Below, piece by piece: positions 28,845-38,110 of a stretch of 64,000 nt of DNA. The DNA is from Verrucomicrobiota bacterium (GTDB taxonomy: Bacteria > Verrucomicrobiota > Verrucomicrobiia > Opitutales > Opitutaceae). Every line of letters begins with the position of its first letter. The first letter of the stretch is position 1. The DNA is taken from positions 1-64,000 of the forward strand of contig JAEZGX010000012.1 of NCBI GenBank assembly GCA_023416735.1, read 5' to 3'. A program made the position numbers and the translations under genes. The notes below the pieces were generated by a model. It did no database searches, was not told where the DNA came from, and saw only the letters and a list, made by a program, of their open reading frames with translations.

Positions 28845-29855
28845 ATGCGCGCCACACTCGCCGACATCTCCGGCCAGACGGGTTACGCGAAATCCACCAT
28901 CTCGATCGCGTTGCGCAACGACCCTCGCCTGCCGCCGGCCACGCGGCGGGAAATTCAAGCCGTGGCGAAACGACTCGGCTACCGGCCCGATCCCAGCTTG
29001 TCCGCCATCGCGGCCGCGCGTTGGCGTCGCGCCGAGGGCACCTCCGGTCTCACGTTGGCGTGCCTGCTCGATTCGCAAACCCCTGCGCCCCGCGTTCTGC
29101 GCGCCTACCTCGATGCTGCCGCCGAGTGCGCGGCCGATCTCGGTTACGTCGCAGCGCGTTTCGATCTCCGCGCCTACCCCAACGCTCGCGCGCTCTGCCG
29201 CGTCCTTATTCAGCGCGGAGTCCGCGGCGTGCTCGTGCCACCCGTCTACGCGCCGGAACTTCTTCGCGATTTCGACTGGTCTCTCTTCGCCGGCGTGAAC
29301 TGCGGCCAGGGCCTCTGGCGACCGCCGTATCACGTGGTCAACACCGACGTCTTCGCTGCCGTGCAGATTGCCCTGCGCGAATGCCTCGCCGCCGGTTATC
29401 GTCGCATCGGCGCTGCCTTGTTTGTTCACCGTTACTTGGCAGATGACGATGCGCGCCGCCTGGGCGCCGCCTTTCTCGAAATCGCTCACGCCGCCTCCGA
29501 GCGAACGGAGATCCTTCCCCTCGAATCGCCCCCCGAGGACCGCGCTGCGTTCCTCGATTGGGTTTCTCAAAAGAAGCCGGCAGCCATCGTTGCCCTGCAC
29601 TCCGGTGCCGCGCGCTGGCTGCGCGAGGCCGGTTATCGAATCCCTCAGGACGTCGCCGTCGTTTGCCTCGGCGACACGCCTCACGCCGACCTGGCTCACA
29701 TCGATCCCCAGCTCGCCCACGTCGGTCGCGTCGCAGTGGAAATGCTCGACGTCGCTCTTCGCCACAACGAGATCGGTCCGCCCGTCCGCCCGCGCGTGGT
29801 GCTCGTCACACCCGAATGGATACCGGGCCCCACCCTCGTCCAAAGTGGCGCCTGA
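28845..29855 (+). CDS. LacI-family transcriptional regulator (3)
   Basis: A LacI-type regulator of about 336 residues starting at the ATG at 28845; the frame stays open upstream, but only this start puts the helix-turn-helix (TLADISGQTGYAKSTISIA) at the N-terminus. The hinge variant LGYRPDPSLSAIAAARW and sensor-domain segment YRRIGAALFVHRYLADDDA match regulators 1 and 2. It ends VLVTPEWIPGPTLVQSGA. It is transcribed divergently from the esterase-sulfatase unit and probably controls it through the repeat at 28600. It converges on receptor C with 15 bp between stops. Confidence 0.92.
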   Translation: MRATLADISGQTGYAKSTISIALRNDPRLPPATRREIQAVAKRLGYRPDPSLSAIAAARWRRAEGTSGLTLACLLDSQTPAPRVLRAYLDAAAECAADLGYVAARFDLRAYPNARALCRVLIQRGVRGVLVPPVYAPELLRDFDWSLFAGVNCGQGLWRPPYHVVNTDVFAAVQIALRECLAAGYRRIGAALFVHRYLADDDARRLGAAFLEIAHAASERTEILPLESPPEDRAAFLDWVSQKKPAAIVALHSGAARWLREAGYRIPQDVAVVCLGDTPHADLAHIDPQLAHVGRVAVEMLDVALRHNEIGPPVRPRVVLVTPEWIPGPTLVQSGA

Positions 29856-29870
29856 GTCGAAGCCGTCCGC

Positions 29871-32642
29871 TCAGAACGAATACGTCGCCGTCAGGAAGAT
29901 CTCGCGCGGGTTCTTGTAGAGAATCGTGCCGCCTTCCTGGTCATAGGCCTGCGAAATGATGCCTACGCGTTGCACCATGTCGTTCTGGAAAACATTGCGC
30001 ACGTTCAACTGCAGCCGCAGTTCGCGACGGTCCCTCAGGCTCCAGCGATATCCAGCCGTAAAATCCGCCGTGTAATCCGCGTCGCCTTTGTATTCTTCGA
30101 TCACGCCGTCGCCATTCGCGTCGTCGTAACCGATCACCGATGGCCCGAGGTAACGCACGCCGCCGCCGATCGAAAGCCCCGCAAAGCGCGTCCCGGCCGC
30201 GAACTCGTAATTCGTGAAGAGATTCGCCGTGTATTCGCTCTCGCCCAGCTGTCGCTGCCCATCGCGCACAAACGAAACCAAGATCGGGTCGATCGTCGCG
30301 ATCGCCTGCGCCACCTGGCCATTCGGGTCCAACGGACCGCCCGACTGCGCCAGCCACTCGTCGCGTTTCGCGGCGTAGAGCCCTTTGTAGTTCAGCCCCT
30401 GATTCGAGAGCACCGTGCGCTTCTTCGCCGCGTTGAAGGTCAGTCTCCACTGGTCCGTCAGATTCGCCGTGAGCTCGAACTCGTAGCCCTTGCCCTGCGT
30501 GTCCGTCGTATCCTGAAACGCCGTCGTGTAGGCGCCCGGTTCAAGCAGGTTCACGATCACCGCCGTCTGCGTCACCACGGTGCCGAACCAAAAGAAGGTC
30601 CGGTTCAACTCGGCCGTTTCATAGTAGCCCGCCGAGCCCTGCAGCCGCCCGTTCAGCAATCGAAAGCGCAACCCGTAGTCAGTGCCTTCGCCCGAGCGCG
30701 GCGGAATCGGCGCCAACGACCAGCGTCCCTCGCTCCCAATCGTCGGCACCATGTTCGACTGGTTGTTGAAGTTCTCCGATTTGTTCGCGTAGGCGTAGAG
30801 TCCTTCGACGATCTTCAAGGTTGCACCGTAGGTCTTCGTGTTGCGCCCCGCCGGCGGATCGAAAGGACCGTAATCGCCTGTCACGTAAAAACTCCCCCGG
30901 TCATCCTGCGCGCGTCCCGCCCGCCGCTGCGTCTTGAATTCGTCATTGCGCAACCCGCCGATCAACGTGAGTCGATCTCCGAGGAAGCGGCTCACCATCG
31001 AGATCTGCCGATAGTCCTGGCGCACGATCTCGTCGCGCAACTGCCCGCCCTGCCAAACGAGGAAGCCGATGTCCGTTCCCGGCGCCTGATTTGCATTGTC
31101 GCGCCCGGTGTATTGCGGCGCGTCACCCGTATCCAAATAAACGCGACGATAAACGCGGTGCGCGTCGTTCGTGATCGGCAAGTTCGGCGCCGCGGTGCGG
31201 TTGAAATCCGTCTGCCGCGCCGTTGCCGAGGTCGAGTTCTCTTCCCGCCGCCCCAATAGCCCCGCGATCTGGTGCTTGCCCCACGCTTCGCCGAAATCGA
31301 ACTCGTAGGAGGCGGTGAGCCGGTAGTCGTCGGAGTGCAGTTCCTGGTGCACTTTCTGCCAGTTGCCCTGCACGAAGGGCTGGCCCACCTTCGGGTTCGG
31401 CTGTCCGTTCGGCAGCTGTTCGTTCGGATCGATCCGCACCTGATAAGATCCTCCACCGACGCCGCCCTGGATGAGAAACGGACGGTTCAGATCGATGGTG
31501 TAATCCATCTTGTTGTAAGCCGCTTCGATGAAGAGCTTCTCGAAGAGCCGCTGCTCGACGAAGATCGAATAATTCCGCCCGCTCGTGTCGTTGCGATCAT
31601 CCGGTCCGTTGAAGTTCTGATGCCGCATCAACGTCGGCTCGAGCGCACTTCCGCGATCGGTGTTGGTCATCGCCATGCCGGTCCAATTCATCACCTGCCC
31701 TGAGTTCGTGTCGTAGATCAAGATCGGGATCGTGCCCATGTTCGCCACCGTCGTGTCGCCCGCCGGAAGCGGTCCACGCGCCACCGGAATCGTGTTCCCC
31801 GACCAGCCCGAGTAATAATCGAGCAGCGGAAACCGTCGCGCGATGTTGCGATCCTGGTCCAGTCGCTCCGCATCGAGCCGGATGGTCGTATCGCGCCAGG
31901 GCCGGAACGTCACCGCGCCATGGATACCGCGTCGCTTCGTAAATCCGTAGTTGATCCAGCTGTCGCTTTCGTCCCACACGGCATTGATGCGCGCGGACAG
32001 CTTTTTGTCCCAAAGGATCTGATTCCAATCGAACGTCGCCCGATACGCGTCCCGCGTGCCGATGCGCCCGCTCACCGTGCCGATGTTGCCATTGAAGTTC
32101 GCGCGCTTCGTCGTGGTATTGACGATGCCGCCCGGTGTGCCCGTGCCGAAGAGAATCGAATTCGGCCCCCGTGCAAAATCGAGGCGTTCGACATTGTAGG
32201 CATCGGAGGCGACCGACCAGGGAAAGAAATTCCGCGTCGCCGTGCCCGATACAAACCCGCGAAAGCTGACGCCGGTGTTGCCAAAGATATTCGCCTCGAA
32301 GTTCGCGGACGGCGAATTCTGGAACTGCGGCGCCGCGTTCAGCGCATACAGCGACGCTTCCATTACGTCCCCGGCCGCGATGTCGTTGAGAAAATCGCGC
32401 GTGAACACGGACACCGCGGCGGGCGTCGTCAGTAGATCCGTATTCAAGCGACTACCCGCCAGCGTGTTCGTGGCCACATAACCTCGGTCGCGCGTGGTGC
32501 TGACGGTGAACGGCGACAGCTCGACAATCTCCTCATTAGCGCTCGCCGCGTCTGTCTGCGCGCGACCCAGCGATTCGAAATTCGAAGCAAAGACGACTAC
32601 GGCCAACGGCAGCGTCCGACGAGAAACAAGGGAGGGCGCCAT
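29871..32642 (-). CDS. TonB-dependent outer-membrane receptor (C)
   Basis: A 923-residue TonB-dependent receptor: a signal peptide ending near SLGRAQT, IVELSPFTVSTTRDRGY, a plug (SRLNTDLLTTPAAVSVFTR) with RGPNSILFGTGTPGG, and a beta-barrel ending IFLTATYSF. No SusD-like partner. It is transcribed divergently from the cytoplasmic rhamnosidase at 33107, which suggests a rhamnose-containing oligosaccharide as ligand. A 16-bp perfect palindrome lies 31-46 bp upstream of the start codon, inside or near the leader. Confidence 0.95.
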   Translation of the reverse strand: MAPSLVSRRTLPLAVVVFASNFESLGRAQTDAASANEEIVELSPFTVSTTRDRGYVATNTLAGSRLNTDLLTTPAAVSVFTRDFLNDIAAGDVMEASLYALNAAPQFQNSPSANFEANIFGNTGVSFRGFVSGTATRNFFPWSVASDAYNVERLDFARGPNSILFGTGTPGGIVNTTTKRANFNGNIGTVSGRIGTRDAYRATFDWNQILWDKKLSARINAVWDESDSWINYGFTKRRGIHGAVTFRPWRDTTIRLDAERLDQDRNIARRFPLLDYYSGWSGNTIPVARGPLPAGDTTVANMGTIPILIYDTNSGQVMNWTGMAMTNTDRGSALEPTLMRHQNFNGPDDRNDTSGRNYSIFVEQRLFEKLFIEAAYNKMDYTIDLNRPFLIQGGVGGGSYQVRIDPNEQLPNGQPNPKVGQPFVQGNWQKVHQELHSDDYRLTASYEFDFGEAWGKHQIAGLLGRREENSTSATARQTDFNRTAAPNLPITNDAHRVYRRVYLDTGDAPQYTGRDNANQAPGTDIGFLVWQGGQLRDEIVRQDYRQISMVSRFLGDRLTLIGGLRNDEFKTQRRAGRAQDDRGSFYVTGDYGPFDPPAGRNTKTYGATLKIVEGLYAYANKSENFNNQSNMVPTIGSEGRWSLAPIPPRSGEGTDYGLRFRLLNGRLQGSAGYYETAELNRTFFWFGTVVTQTAVIVNLLEPGAYTTAFQDTTDTQGKGYEFELTANLTDQWRLTFNAAKKRTVLSNQGLNYKGLYAAKRDEWLAQSGGPLDPNGQVAQAIATIDPILVSFVRDGQRQLGESEYTANLFTNYEFAAGTRFAGLSIGGGVRYLGPSVIGYDDANGDGVIEEYKGDADYTADFTAGYRWSLRDRRELRLQLNVRNVFQNDMVQRVGIISQAYDQEGGTILYKNPREIFLTATYSF

Positions 32643-32672
32643 AAGAATCCTGAACAGTTGAGGGGTGTTTAA

Positions 32673-32688
32673 TCGGCGAATTCGCCGA
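32673..32688. promoter_or_regulatory. 16-bp perfect palindrome upstream of receptor C
   Basis: TCGGCGAATTCGCCGA is exactly self-complementary and ends 31 bp before the receptor C ATG. It could be a repressor site close to the transcription start, or, in RNA, a stem near the ribosome entry region. Confidence 0.5.
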
Positions 32689-32930
32689 GGGGTGTGACGC
32701 GCAGATTCCGCTCCTCTCGTTCGTCCTCAACTCCCGCGCCATCGAAACCGTTCGATAGATTAACAGACCACTCGTCACGGGATGGCTTTGCACCGCGACA
32801 CCGACGAGCCCCACAGACTAGACCCTTTAGCCATCCCGCCGCGGGAATTCGTCTCCGAACGCTTCTTTGTGCACCCTCGAAGCCCGTCTCTATCTGCCAT
32901 TGGGGTGCGCCACCCTCGGATTCACCGAGA

Positions 32931-32968
32931 TGACAAGGCCCGCCAACCCCATGGCTTGTCAATCGCCC
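32931..32968. promoter_or_regulatory. TGACA-N21-TGTCAATCGCCC element, copy 2
   Basis: Same arms, spacing and flank as 20178-20215. Here the inverted repeat is longer: TGACAAG at 32931-32937 and CTTGTCA at 32955-32961. It lies about 140 bp upstream of the rhamnosidase start and 290 bp upstream of receptor C. Confidence 0.4.
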
Positions 32969-33106
32969 GGCGCGGCAGCTAACGATCCTCCTGCAGTCCG
33001 GTCATGCGCATCCGTCCTAGGATGTCGCTGCGCAAGACCGGGCCGAACGTGACGAAACGTCCCCCATTCGTCCGCCGGCAACCGATGCTCACCCGCCCTG
33101 AATCTC

Positions 33107-35455
33107 ATGTCACTCGTCCTGATCGATCGCCTGGTAAACTGGGACGGCGCTTTCGCCTGGTCCCAAGAACGCGGAGGACACGGTCTCACCATCTGCCATT
33201 TCCGACTCACGTTCAAGGTCGACGCCGTTCCGTCTCAACTCCTCGCGCACGTCACCGCCGATAGCCGCTACCGGTTGCTGCTGAATGGCCAGGCTCTCGG
33301 TCGCGGCCCGTTGAAAGGCACGCTCGAGCACTATCACGTCGAGACCTACGACCTCGCGCCGCACCTCCGTCCCGGCCGCAACGTGCTCGCCGCCGAGGTG
33401 CGCTGGTTCGGCATCAACGCCCCCACGAGCGAGGTGCACAGCCCCCTTCCCGGCTTCCTGGTCAAAGCACCTGCTTTCCCGTCCCTCAACACGCCCGGGG
33501 ACTGGCGCACGCGGCTCGATCGTTCCGTCTCGCCTGACACGACGGCGTATTACGAGAACGCGCAGCTCTTCCTCAACCACACCGAACGAGTCGATCTGCG
33601 CCTGCGCGATGGCGAGGAGTGGATTCAGCTCGACTATGACGATAGCGCTTGGACACCCGCGCTTCGCTCTGGCCAACCCCTGAACCAGGGCACCACCTGG
33701 GGCGTCGCCGATCTCCACACGTTGTTTCCGCGCGACGTTCCCGCGCTCACCGAGGACCCGCATCGTTTCATCCGCACGCTGCGGGACCATCACGTTCAAC
33801 CGCATGCATTCGGCCATCCGCCGGCAGGCTGGACGATCCCCGCCGGAGCCGGAGGAACGATCGTCCTCGACGCCGGCGAACTGACCACCGGGTATCCGGA
33901 ATTCCGATTCAAAAACGGCCGGGATCGCGAGGTTCGCATCACCTATTCCGAGGCACTGGGAACATGGACCGAGGTGCAGGGCACCCGGGTCTGGCAAAAA
34001 CAAGTGCGCGACGACCTCGCTGGTGAACCTCACGGCTATCGCGACACCGTCGTGCTCTCCGGACGCGGCGACCGTTTCGAGCCGTTTCACTGGCGCACCT
34101 TCTGGTTCGTTAAAATCGAGGTGCTTCCCGGTGCCACCGAATGCGAACTGGTGGACGTCACCTACCGTCGTTGCATCTATCCGCAGAAGCTCCTCGCCAC
34201 TTACCAGTCATCCGATCCGCAGAGCGCAGCGATGTGGTCGGTCAGCTGGCGCACGCTCCAACTCTGCGCTCACGAGACCTACGAAGACTGTCCCTACTTC
34301 GAACAACTCAACTACGTCGCGGATACGCGGCTGCAGGCGCTGGGAAGCTTGTATCTGGCCAACGAACACCGCCTCGCGCGCCGTTGCATCCGTCTCTTCC
34401 GCGATTCGCTCAACGCCGAAGGCTTGATCGGCGCGCGCGTGCCTTCGATCCAGCGCCAGACGATTCCGTTCTTCTGCCTGCATTGGATCTTCATGCTCGA
34501 AGACTACTGGCGCTGGATCGGGCACCGCGACGCCGCCTTCGTCCGCTCGTGCCTGCCCGCTGTCGACGGCATTCTCGTTTATTTCCGCAATCGCCTGCGT
34601 TCCGATGGCTTTGTCGGCGAAGTGCCGCGCTGGAACGTGGTCGATCGCGCGACCGAGTGGCTGCGCGGCGAGCCGCCCGCCGTCGTTGCCGGCGAATCGA
34701 CATATCTCACCTGTCTCTACATCCAGGCGCTCGCCGCCGCCATTCGGCTCCATGAAGAAGCCGGTTCCTCGCGCGACGCCGATCGTTGGCGTGCGTTGCC
34801 CGATTATCTCCGCACCGCCGTGCAACGCGAAGCATGGGACGAGCAACGCGGACTCTTCCTCGAAGGGCCTGATCGCGTCGAAGACCGCCCCTCGCAACAC
34901 ACCCAATCCGCCGCCATCGTCTCCGGCGCGGCGACCGAGGAGCAGCGCGTCCGCATCTTCGCCCGGTTGTTGAGCGATCCGGACCTGCTCCCCGCGCGAC
35001 ACATGCAATCGTTCTACGTCGCGCGCGCGCTCGAGGAGACCGATCACTACGCCGAGTTTCACCGCAAACTGCTGCAGCCTTGGCGCGACATGCTCGCCCA
35101 CCGCACAACCACTTGGTGGGAATATCCGAATCCGACTCGCAGCGACTGCCACGGCTGGAGTTCGTGGATCGCCGTCGATTTCCTCTCCACCGTGCTCGGT
35201 ATTCGCCCCGCCGCCCCGGGCTGGGCCGGCATACGTCTCGCGCCGCACTGCGACGGCCTGACTTGGGCTCGCGGTTCCGTCGACACGCCCGTCGGTCGCA
35301 TCACCGTGTCATGGCGCCGCGAAGACAAACAGGTGATCCTGGAAGCCGAAACACCGCGCGGCATTCCCGTCGAATTGCATCTCCCGGGCGAACCCTCGCA
35401 ACGCTTCCCTCACGGCGGACCCTTTCACGTCCGCACCTCCGCGCTCTTGGTCTGA
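33107..35455 (+). CDS. cytoplasmic alpha-L-rhamnosidase, GH78-like
   Basis: 782 residues resembling GH78 alpha-L-rhamnosidases. N-terminal beta-sandwich segments (YRLLLNGQALGRGPLKGT) precede the (alpha/alpha)6 barrel with ETYEDCPYFEQLNYVADTR (around 389-407), the family's E-D-C-P-x-x-E catalytic segment. SDCHGWSSWIAVDFLST near the C-terminus is the conserved C-H-G-W-S region, followed by a small C-terminal beta-domain. There is no signal peptide, so it complements the Tat-exported rhamnosidase at 8884 by acting inside the cell. It is transcribed divergently from receptor C. The sugar could be rhamnose or a related 6-deoxy sugar. Confidence 0.87.
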   Translation: MSLVLIDRLVNWDGAFAWSQERGGHGLTICHFRLTFKVDAVPSQLLAHVTADSRYRLLLNGQALGRGPLKGTLEHYHVETYDLAPHLRPGRNVLAAEVRWFGINAPTSEVHSPLPGFLVKAPAFPSLNTPGDWRTRLDRSVSPDTTAYYENAQLFLNHTERVDLRLRDGEEWIQLDYDDSAWTPALRSGQPLNQGTTWGVADLHTLFPRDVPALTEDPHRFIRTLRDHHVQPHAFGHPPAGWTIPAGAGGTIVLDAGELTTGYPEFRFKNGRDREVRITYSEALGTWTEVQGTRVWQKQVRDDLAGEPHGYRDTVVLSGRGDRFEPFHWRTFWFVKIEVLPGATECELVDVTYRRCIYPQKLLATYQSSDPQSAAMWSVSWRTLQLCAHETYEDCPYFEQLNYVADTRLQALGSLYLANEHRLARRCIRLFRDSLNAEGLIGARVPSIQRQTIPFFCLHWIFMLEDYWRWIGHRDAAFVRSCLPAVDGILVYFRNRLRSDGFVGEVPRWNVVDRATEWLRGEPPAVVAGESTYLTCLYIQALAAAIRLHEEAGSSRDADRWRALPDYLRTAVQREAWDEQRGLFLEGPDRVEDRPSQHTQSAAIVSGAATEEQRVRIFARLLSDPDLLPARHMQSFYVARALEETDHYAEFHRKLLQPWRDMLAHRTTTWWEYPNPTRSDCHGWSSWIAVDFLSTVLGIRPAAPGWAGIRLAPHCDGLTWARGSVDTPVGRITVSWRREDKQVILEAETPRGIPVELHLPGEPSQRFPHGGPFHVRTSALLV

Positions 35456-35553
35456 GCCGAGCTCACGAACGACGAGTTGGAAGGCGCCACTGCGGATCAA
35501 AGAATCCATCCTTGGATCCTCTGTCGTCGCGACCAGCACGCCTCCGGCATAGA

Positions 35554-35580
35554 AGCCAGCAGGCCGAGAGGCCTGCGGCT
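35554..35580. terminator. strong hairpin between convergent genes
   Basis: AGCC-A-GCAGGCC, loop GAGA, GGCCTGCGGCT forms an 11-bp stem with one bulged base. It lies in the 136-bp gap between the convergent rhamnosidase and beta-helix genes, so a bidirectional terminator or a mobile-type intergenic repeat are both possible. Confidence 0.55.
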
Positions 35581-35591
35581 ATGGCTGGGCC

Positions 35592-37070
35592 TTACTTCTT
35601 CGCTGCGCTGAACGCCTCGCGCGCCAACTTCAACGCGTCTTCGTCCGCTCCTGGATTCGCGTTTTTCTTCGCGTAAGGCAGCGGCTCTTTCAGCTCCGCC
35701 GCGCGACCCCGCGCCGGCGAATTCTCTGCCAGCCGGAAATCACCTTCGGCCGGCGCCGCGAACTTCGGGTCTTCCACCAGCGTGCTCTTCCGTCCGAACG
35801 CCCGCGATACGCCGTAACGCGATGTCGAGTCAGTCGGCTCCCCGACCTCGGCCACCCACGGGAAAACCACATTCCCGCGCACTTCCGCATGCTGCACGGT
35901 CGCGTTGTCGTCGGCGCTCTTCACCTGCACACTGCCGATTCCAAACGCGCCGCTGTCCACCACGATGTTGTTCGCGACCGTAATCGCTTCGGCCACCGGC
36001 GACCGCAGATCGATTCCTCCCGTCCCGCCCGCCCAATGCTTCACCGAGCCATTCCGCACGAGCGTATTGTGCGCGATCACGATGTCGCGACGCGCACCGT
36101 CGAGACCCCAGCGGCCGAAATACACGCCCGATCCGCGCGTGCGGACGAACACGTTGTTGTGCACCCAGATATTCCGCATCCAGGCCCCCTCGCCTTCACA
36201 CGAGAGCACCACGCCCCACTCGCAATCTTCGACGTAGTTGTGGTCGAACGACACATTCTCGAGCATCCCATACCACGCGTCGGCATACAGCCCCTGGCGA
36301 TGCACGCGCTGCACGATGTTGTGATGAACACGTCCATCTCGCGACGCTTCCTTCACATCGATGCCTTCCTTGCTGCTGTCGTGAACGCGATTGAACGCCA
36401 CCTCGAAGTTGCTCACGCCGCCCAGCGAAATCGCCTCGTGCGGCGCTTCGCCTGGCTTGGGTTTCGACGGATCGCGCAGGTCGAGATTGGTCGCATCTGT
36501 CACCGTGCAATGCAGCACGCGAATGTCGTGTGTATTCCACGCACCAATACCACAGGAATACGTGTGCGCCGTCCGCACGTTCACGATGTCCACATGGTGG
36601 CTCGGTCCGCGCACGAAGATCCCCATGGCGATCGAGTGCTTCAGCGTCAGCCCTTCGATCCGCACATAAGACGGGCCTTCCACGTGGACCATGCCCGTCG
36701 ATCCGAGCCGCGCACTCACCTGCGGCGTGTGCTTCCACTCGCTGCCGTCGATGATCGCCTCGCCTTCGCGGTCAGCCTTGATCGTGACCCACGCATCCTC
36801 CCGTCCGCCCGGCCCCAGTCGCAAGGGCTCGGTCAATTTGTAAGTGCCCGCTTTCAACACGAGCGTGTCCCCGGGCCGCAGTTGTTTCACCGCGTCGTGC
36901 AACGACGTGAACGGACGCTCGCCGCTGCCGTCGCCCTTTGCCGTCGCATCAGGTTCGCCGGCCGTAACGAAAAGCTCCCGCGCCTCCACCGAAACCAACA
37001 ATGCCGAGATCGCGATGCCCGCCGCAACAACCAGGCGGCGCATCGAGGAAGGAAGGTAATTTGAACTCAT
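35592..37070 (-). CDS. secreted right-handed beta-helix protein, possible polysaccharide lyase
   Basis: About 492 residues starting at the ATG at 37070, which gives a signal peptide (MRRLVVAAGIAISALLVSVE). The start of the mature part (GSGERPFTSLHDAVKQLRPG, DTLVLKAGTYKL) is the usual entry to a parallel beta-helix, and the rest has successive coils rich in N, V and H such as VSFDHNYVEDCEWGVVL and IVIAHNTLVRNGS. This fold is shared by pectate lyase-, chondroitinase B- and carrageenase-type enzymes, so polysaccharide cleavage in the envelope or outside is likely. I could not assign a family or catalytic residues. The CE1-like esterase gene ends 92 bp upstream on the same strand. Confidence 0.75.
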   Translation of the reverse strand: MSSNYLPSSMRRLVVAAGIAISALLVSVEARELFVTAGEPDATAKGDGSGERPFTSLHDAVKQLRPGDTLVLKAGTYKLTEPLRLGPGGREDAWVTIKADREGEAIIDGSEWKHTPQVSARLGSTGMVHVEGPSYVRIEGLTLKHSIAMGIFVRGPSHHVDIVNVRTAHTYSCGIGAWNTHDIRVLHCTVTDATNLDLRDPSKPKPGEAPHEAISLGGVSNFEVAFNRVHDSSKEGIDVKEASRDGRVHHNIVQRVHRQGLYADAWYGMLENVSFDHNYVEDCEWGVVLSCEGEGAWMRNIWVHNNVFVRTRGSGVYFGRWGLDGARRDIVIAHNTLVRNGSVKHWAGGTGGIDLRSPVAEAITVANNIVVDSGAFGIGSVQVKSADDNATVQHAEVRGNVVFPWVAEVGEPTDSTSRYGVSRAFGRKSTLVEDPKFAAPAEGDFRLAENSPARGRAAELKEPLPYAKKNANPGADEDALKLAREAFSAAKK

Positions 37071-37162
37071 AAAAAGGGGTAGAAGTTTTTGGTTCGATCG
37101 ACGATGTGGCCGGAACAGAAAATCGGAGTCGCGCAGCCTCTTTTCGCGAGCGCCAGCCATCT

Positions 37163-38044
37163 TTAGTCCGCGCCCAATTTCGCCGTGGTCGCGGGCCGAT
37201 ACTTCGACCCGAGCCAGCGGATGATTTCCTTGCCCGACAACTCCGTAAGCTTGCCGAGGTTGTGTCCAACCTCGGGATGCACGGTATAAACGTATTTGAT
37301 CTTCAACTCGTCGAGATGCGCGAGGAAGCGATGGTGGTTGTTGAGCAATCGATCGGCGCTGCCACACACGAACTTCAGCGCGAGTTTATCCCGCAATAGT
37401 TCGGCATGCTCCGTCGCCCAGCGAAACGCCGTATCCGCTTTTCCCGCACTCGTCGCATCGAGGTTCCACCCAAAGCCGCCCGCCATCGGCGCAGCCGCGC
37501 AGAACAGATCCGGATACTTCATCGCGAGCCTCACGCTGCCGTCTCCACCCATTGAATACCCCGCCGCCGCCCGCCCTTCGCGCGAGCCGATGGTCCGATA
37601 CTTCGCATCGATGTGCGGAATCAGCTCCTTCACGATCCACGTCTCCGCCTTCACGTTCTGATCCGGCCAATCCGCGTAACGGCTCCGTGCTCCGCCATTC
37701 GGAAACACATAGATCACTTCGCCGATCGTTCCCGCCGCAATCTCTGCCGCCACGATCTGCGCAAAGCCGCAGTCCGACTTCTCCGTTCCCGTGGCGCCGT
37801 GGAGAAAATAAACCACCGGATAACGCCGCTCCGTCGCCGTCTCATAGCTCGGCGGCAAATAGATGTTGTAGCCAATCGTGCGATCCATCGACGCGCTGTG
37901 CACCTCGCCGTGAATCACTCCCGGCACCGGATCGGGCACGTTCCAAACCCAATTCGCCGGATCGTTGGCAGGGTTCTCGGCCGCGATTGCAGAGCGACCG
38001 AGCAACGAGCCGAACACACCGAGGCAAAGCATGAACGTTTTCAT
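37163..38044 (-). CDS. secreted CE1-like esterase
   Basis: 293 residues from the ATG at 38044, with a signal peptide (MLCLGVFGSLLGRSAIAAE). It is an alpha/beta-hydrolase of the esterase D / carbohydrate esterase 1 kind: YPVVYFLHGATGTE (oxyanion hole region), nucleophile Ser164 in AAGYSMGGDGS, and HPEVGHNLGK with the likely catalytic His. It probably removes acetyl or feruloyl groups from a plant- or alga-type polysaccharide. The beta-helix gene lies downstream on the same strand; the formylglycine-generating enzyme is divergent with 166 bp between starts. An operator-like repeat lies 51-66 bp before the start. Confidence 0.85.
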   Translation of the reverse strand: MKTFMLCLGVFGSLLGRSAIAAENPANDPANWVWNVPDPVPGVIHGEVHSASMDRTIGYNIYLPPSYETATERRYPVVYFLHGATGTEKSDCGFAQIVAAEIAAGTIGEVIYVFPNGGARSRYADWPDQNVKAETWIVKELIPHIDAKYRTIGSREGRAAAGYSMGGDGSVRLAMKYPDLFCAAAPMAGGFGWNLDATSAGKADTAFRWATEHAELLRDKLALKFVCGSADRLLNNHHRFLAHLDELKIKYVYTVHPEVGHNLGKLTELSGKEIIRWLGSKYRPATTAKLGAD

Positions 38045-38094
38045 GGGGTAGCTGCTGATTGGGCCGCCCCGCCGCCATCCGCAACTCACCAAAC

Positions 38095-38110
38095 GTTCAT
38101 CCAGTTGAAA
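38095..38110. promoter_or_regulatory. operator-like inverted repeat, site 4 (imperfect)
   Basis: GTTCATC-CA-GTTGAAA has a perfect left arm and 5 of 7 matches in the right arm. It lies in the divergent region of the CE1-like esterase and the formylglycine-generating enzyme, 51 bp from the esterase start, almost the same distance as site 3 from its gene. Confidence 0.4.

Larger units (their letters stand above)
32643..33106. other. 464-bp divergent promoter region
   Basis: Non-coding region between receptor C (minus) and the rhamnosidase (plus). It holds a 16-bp palindrome (32673-32688), a half-site GTTCGTCC (32719-32726) and the second copy of the TGACA-N21-TGTCA element (32931-32968). No small gene is supported. 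Confidence 0.7.
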
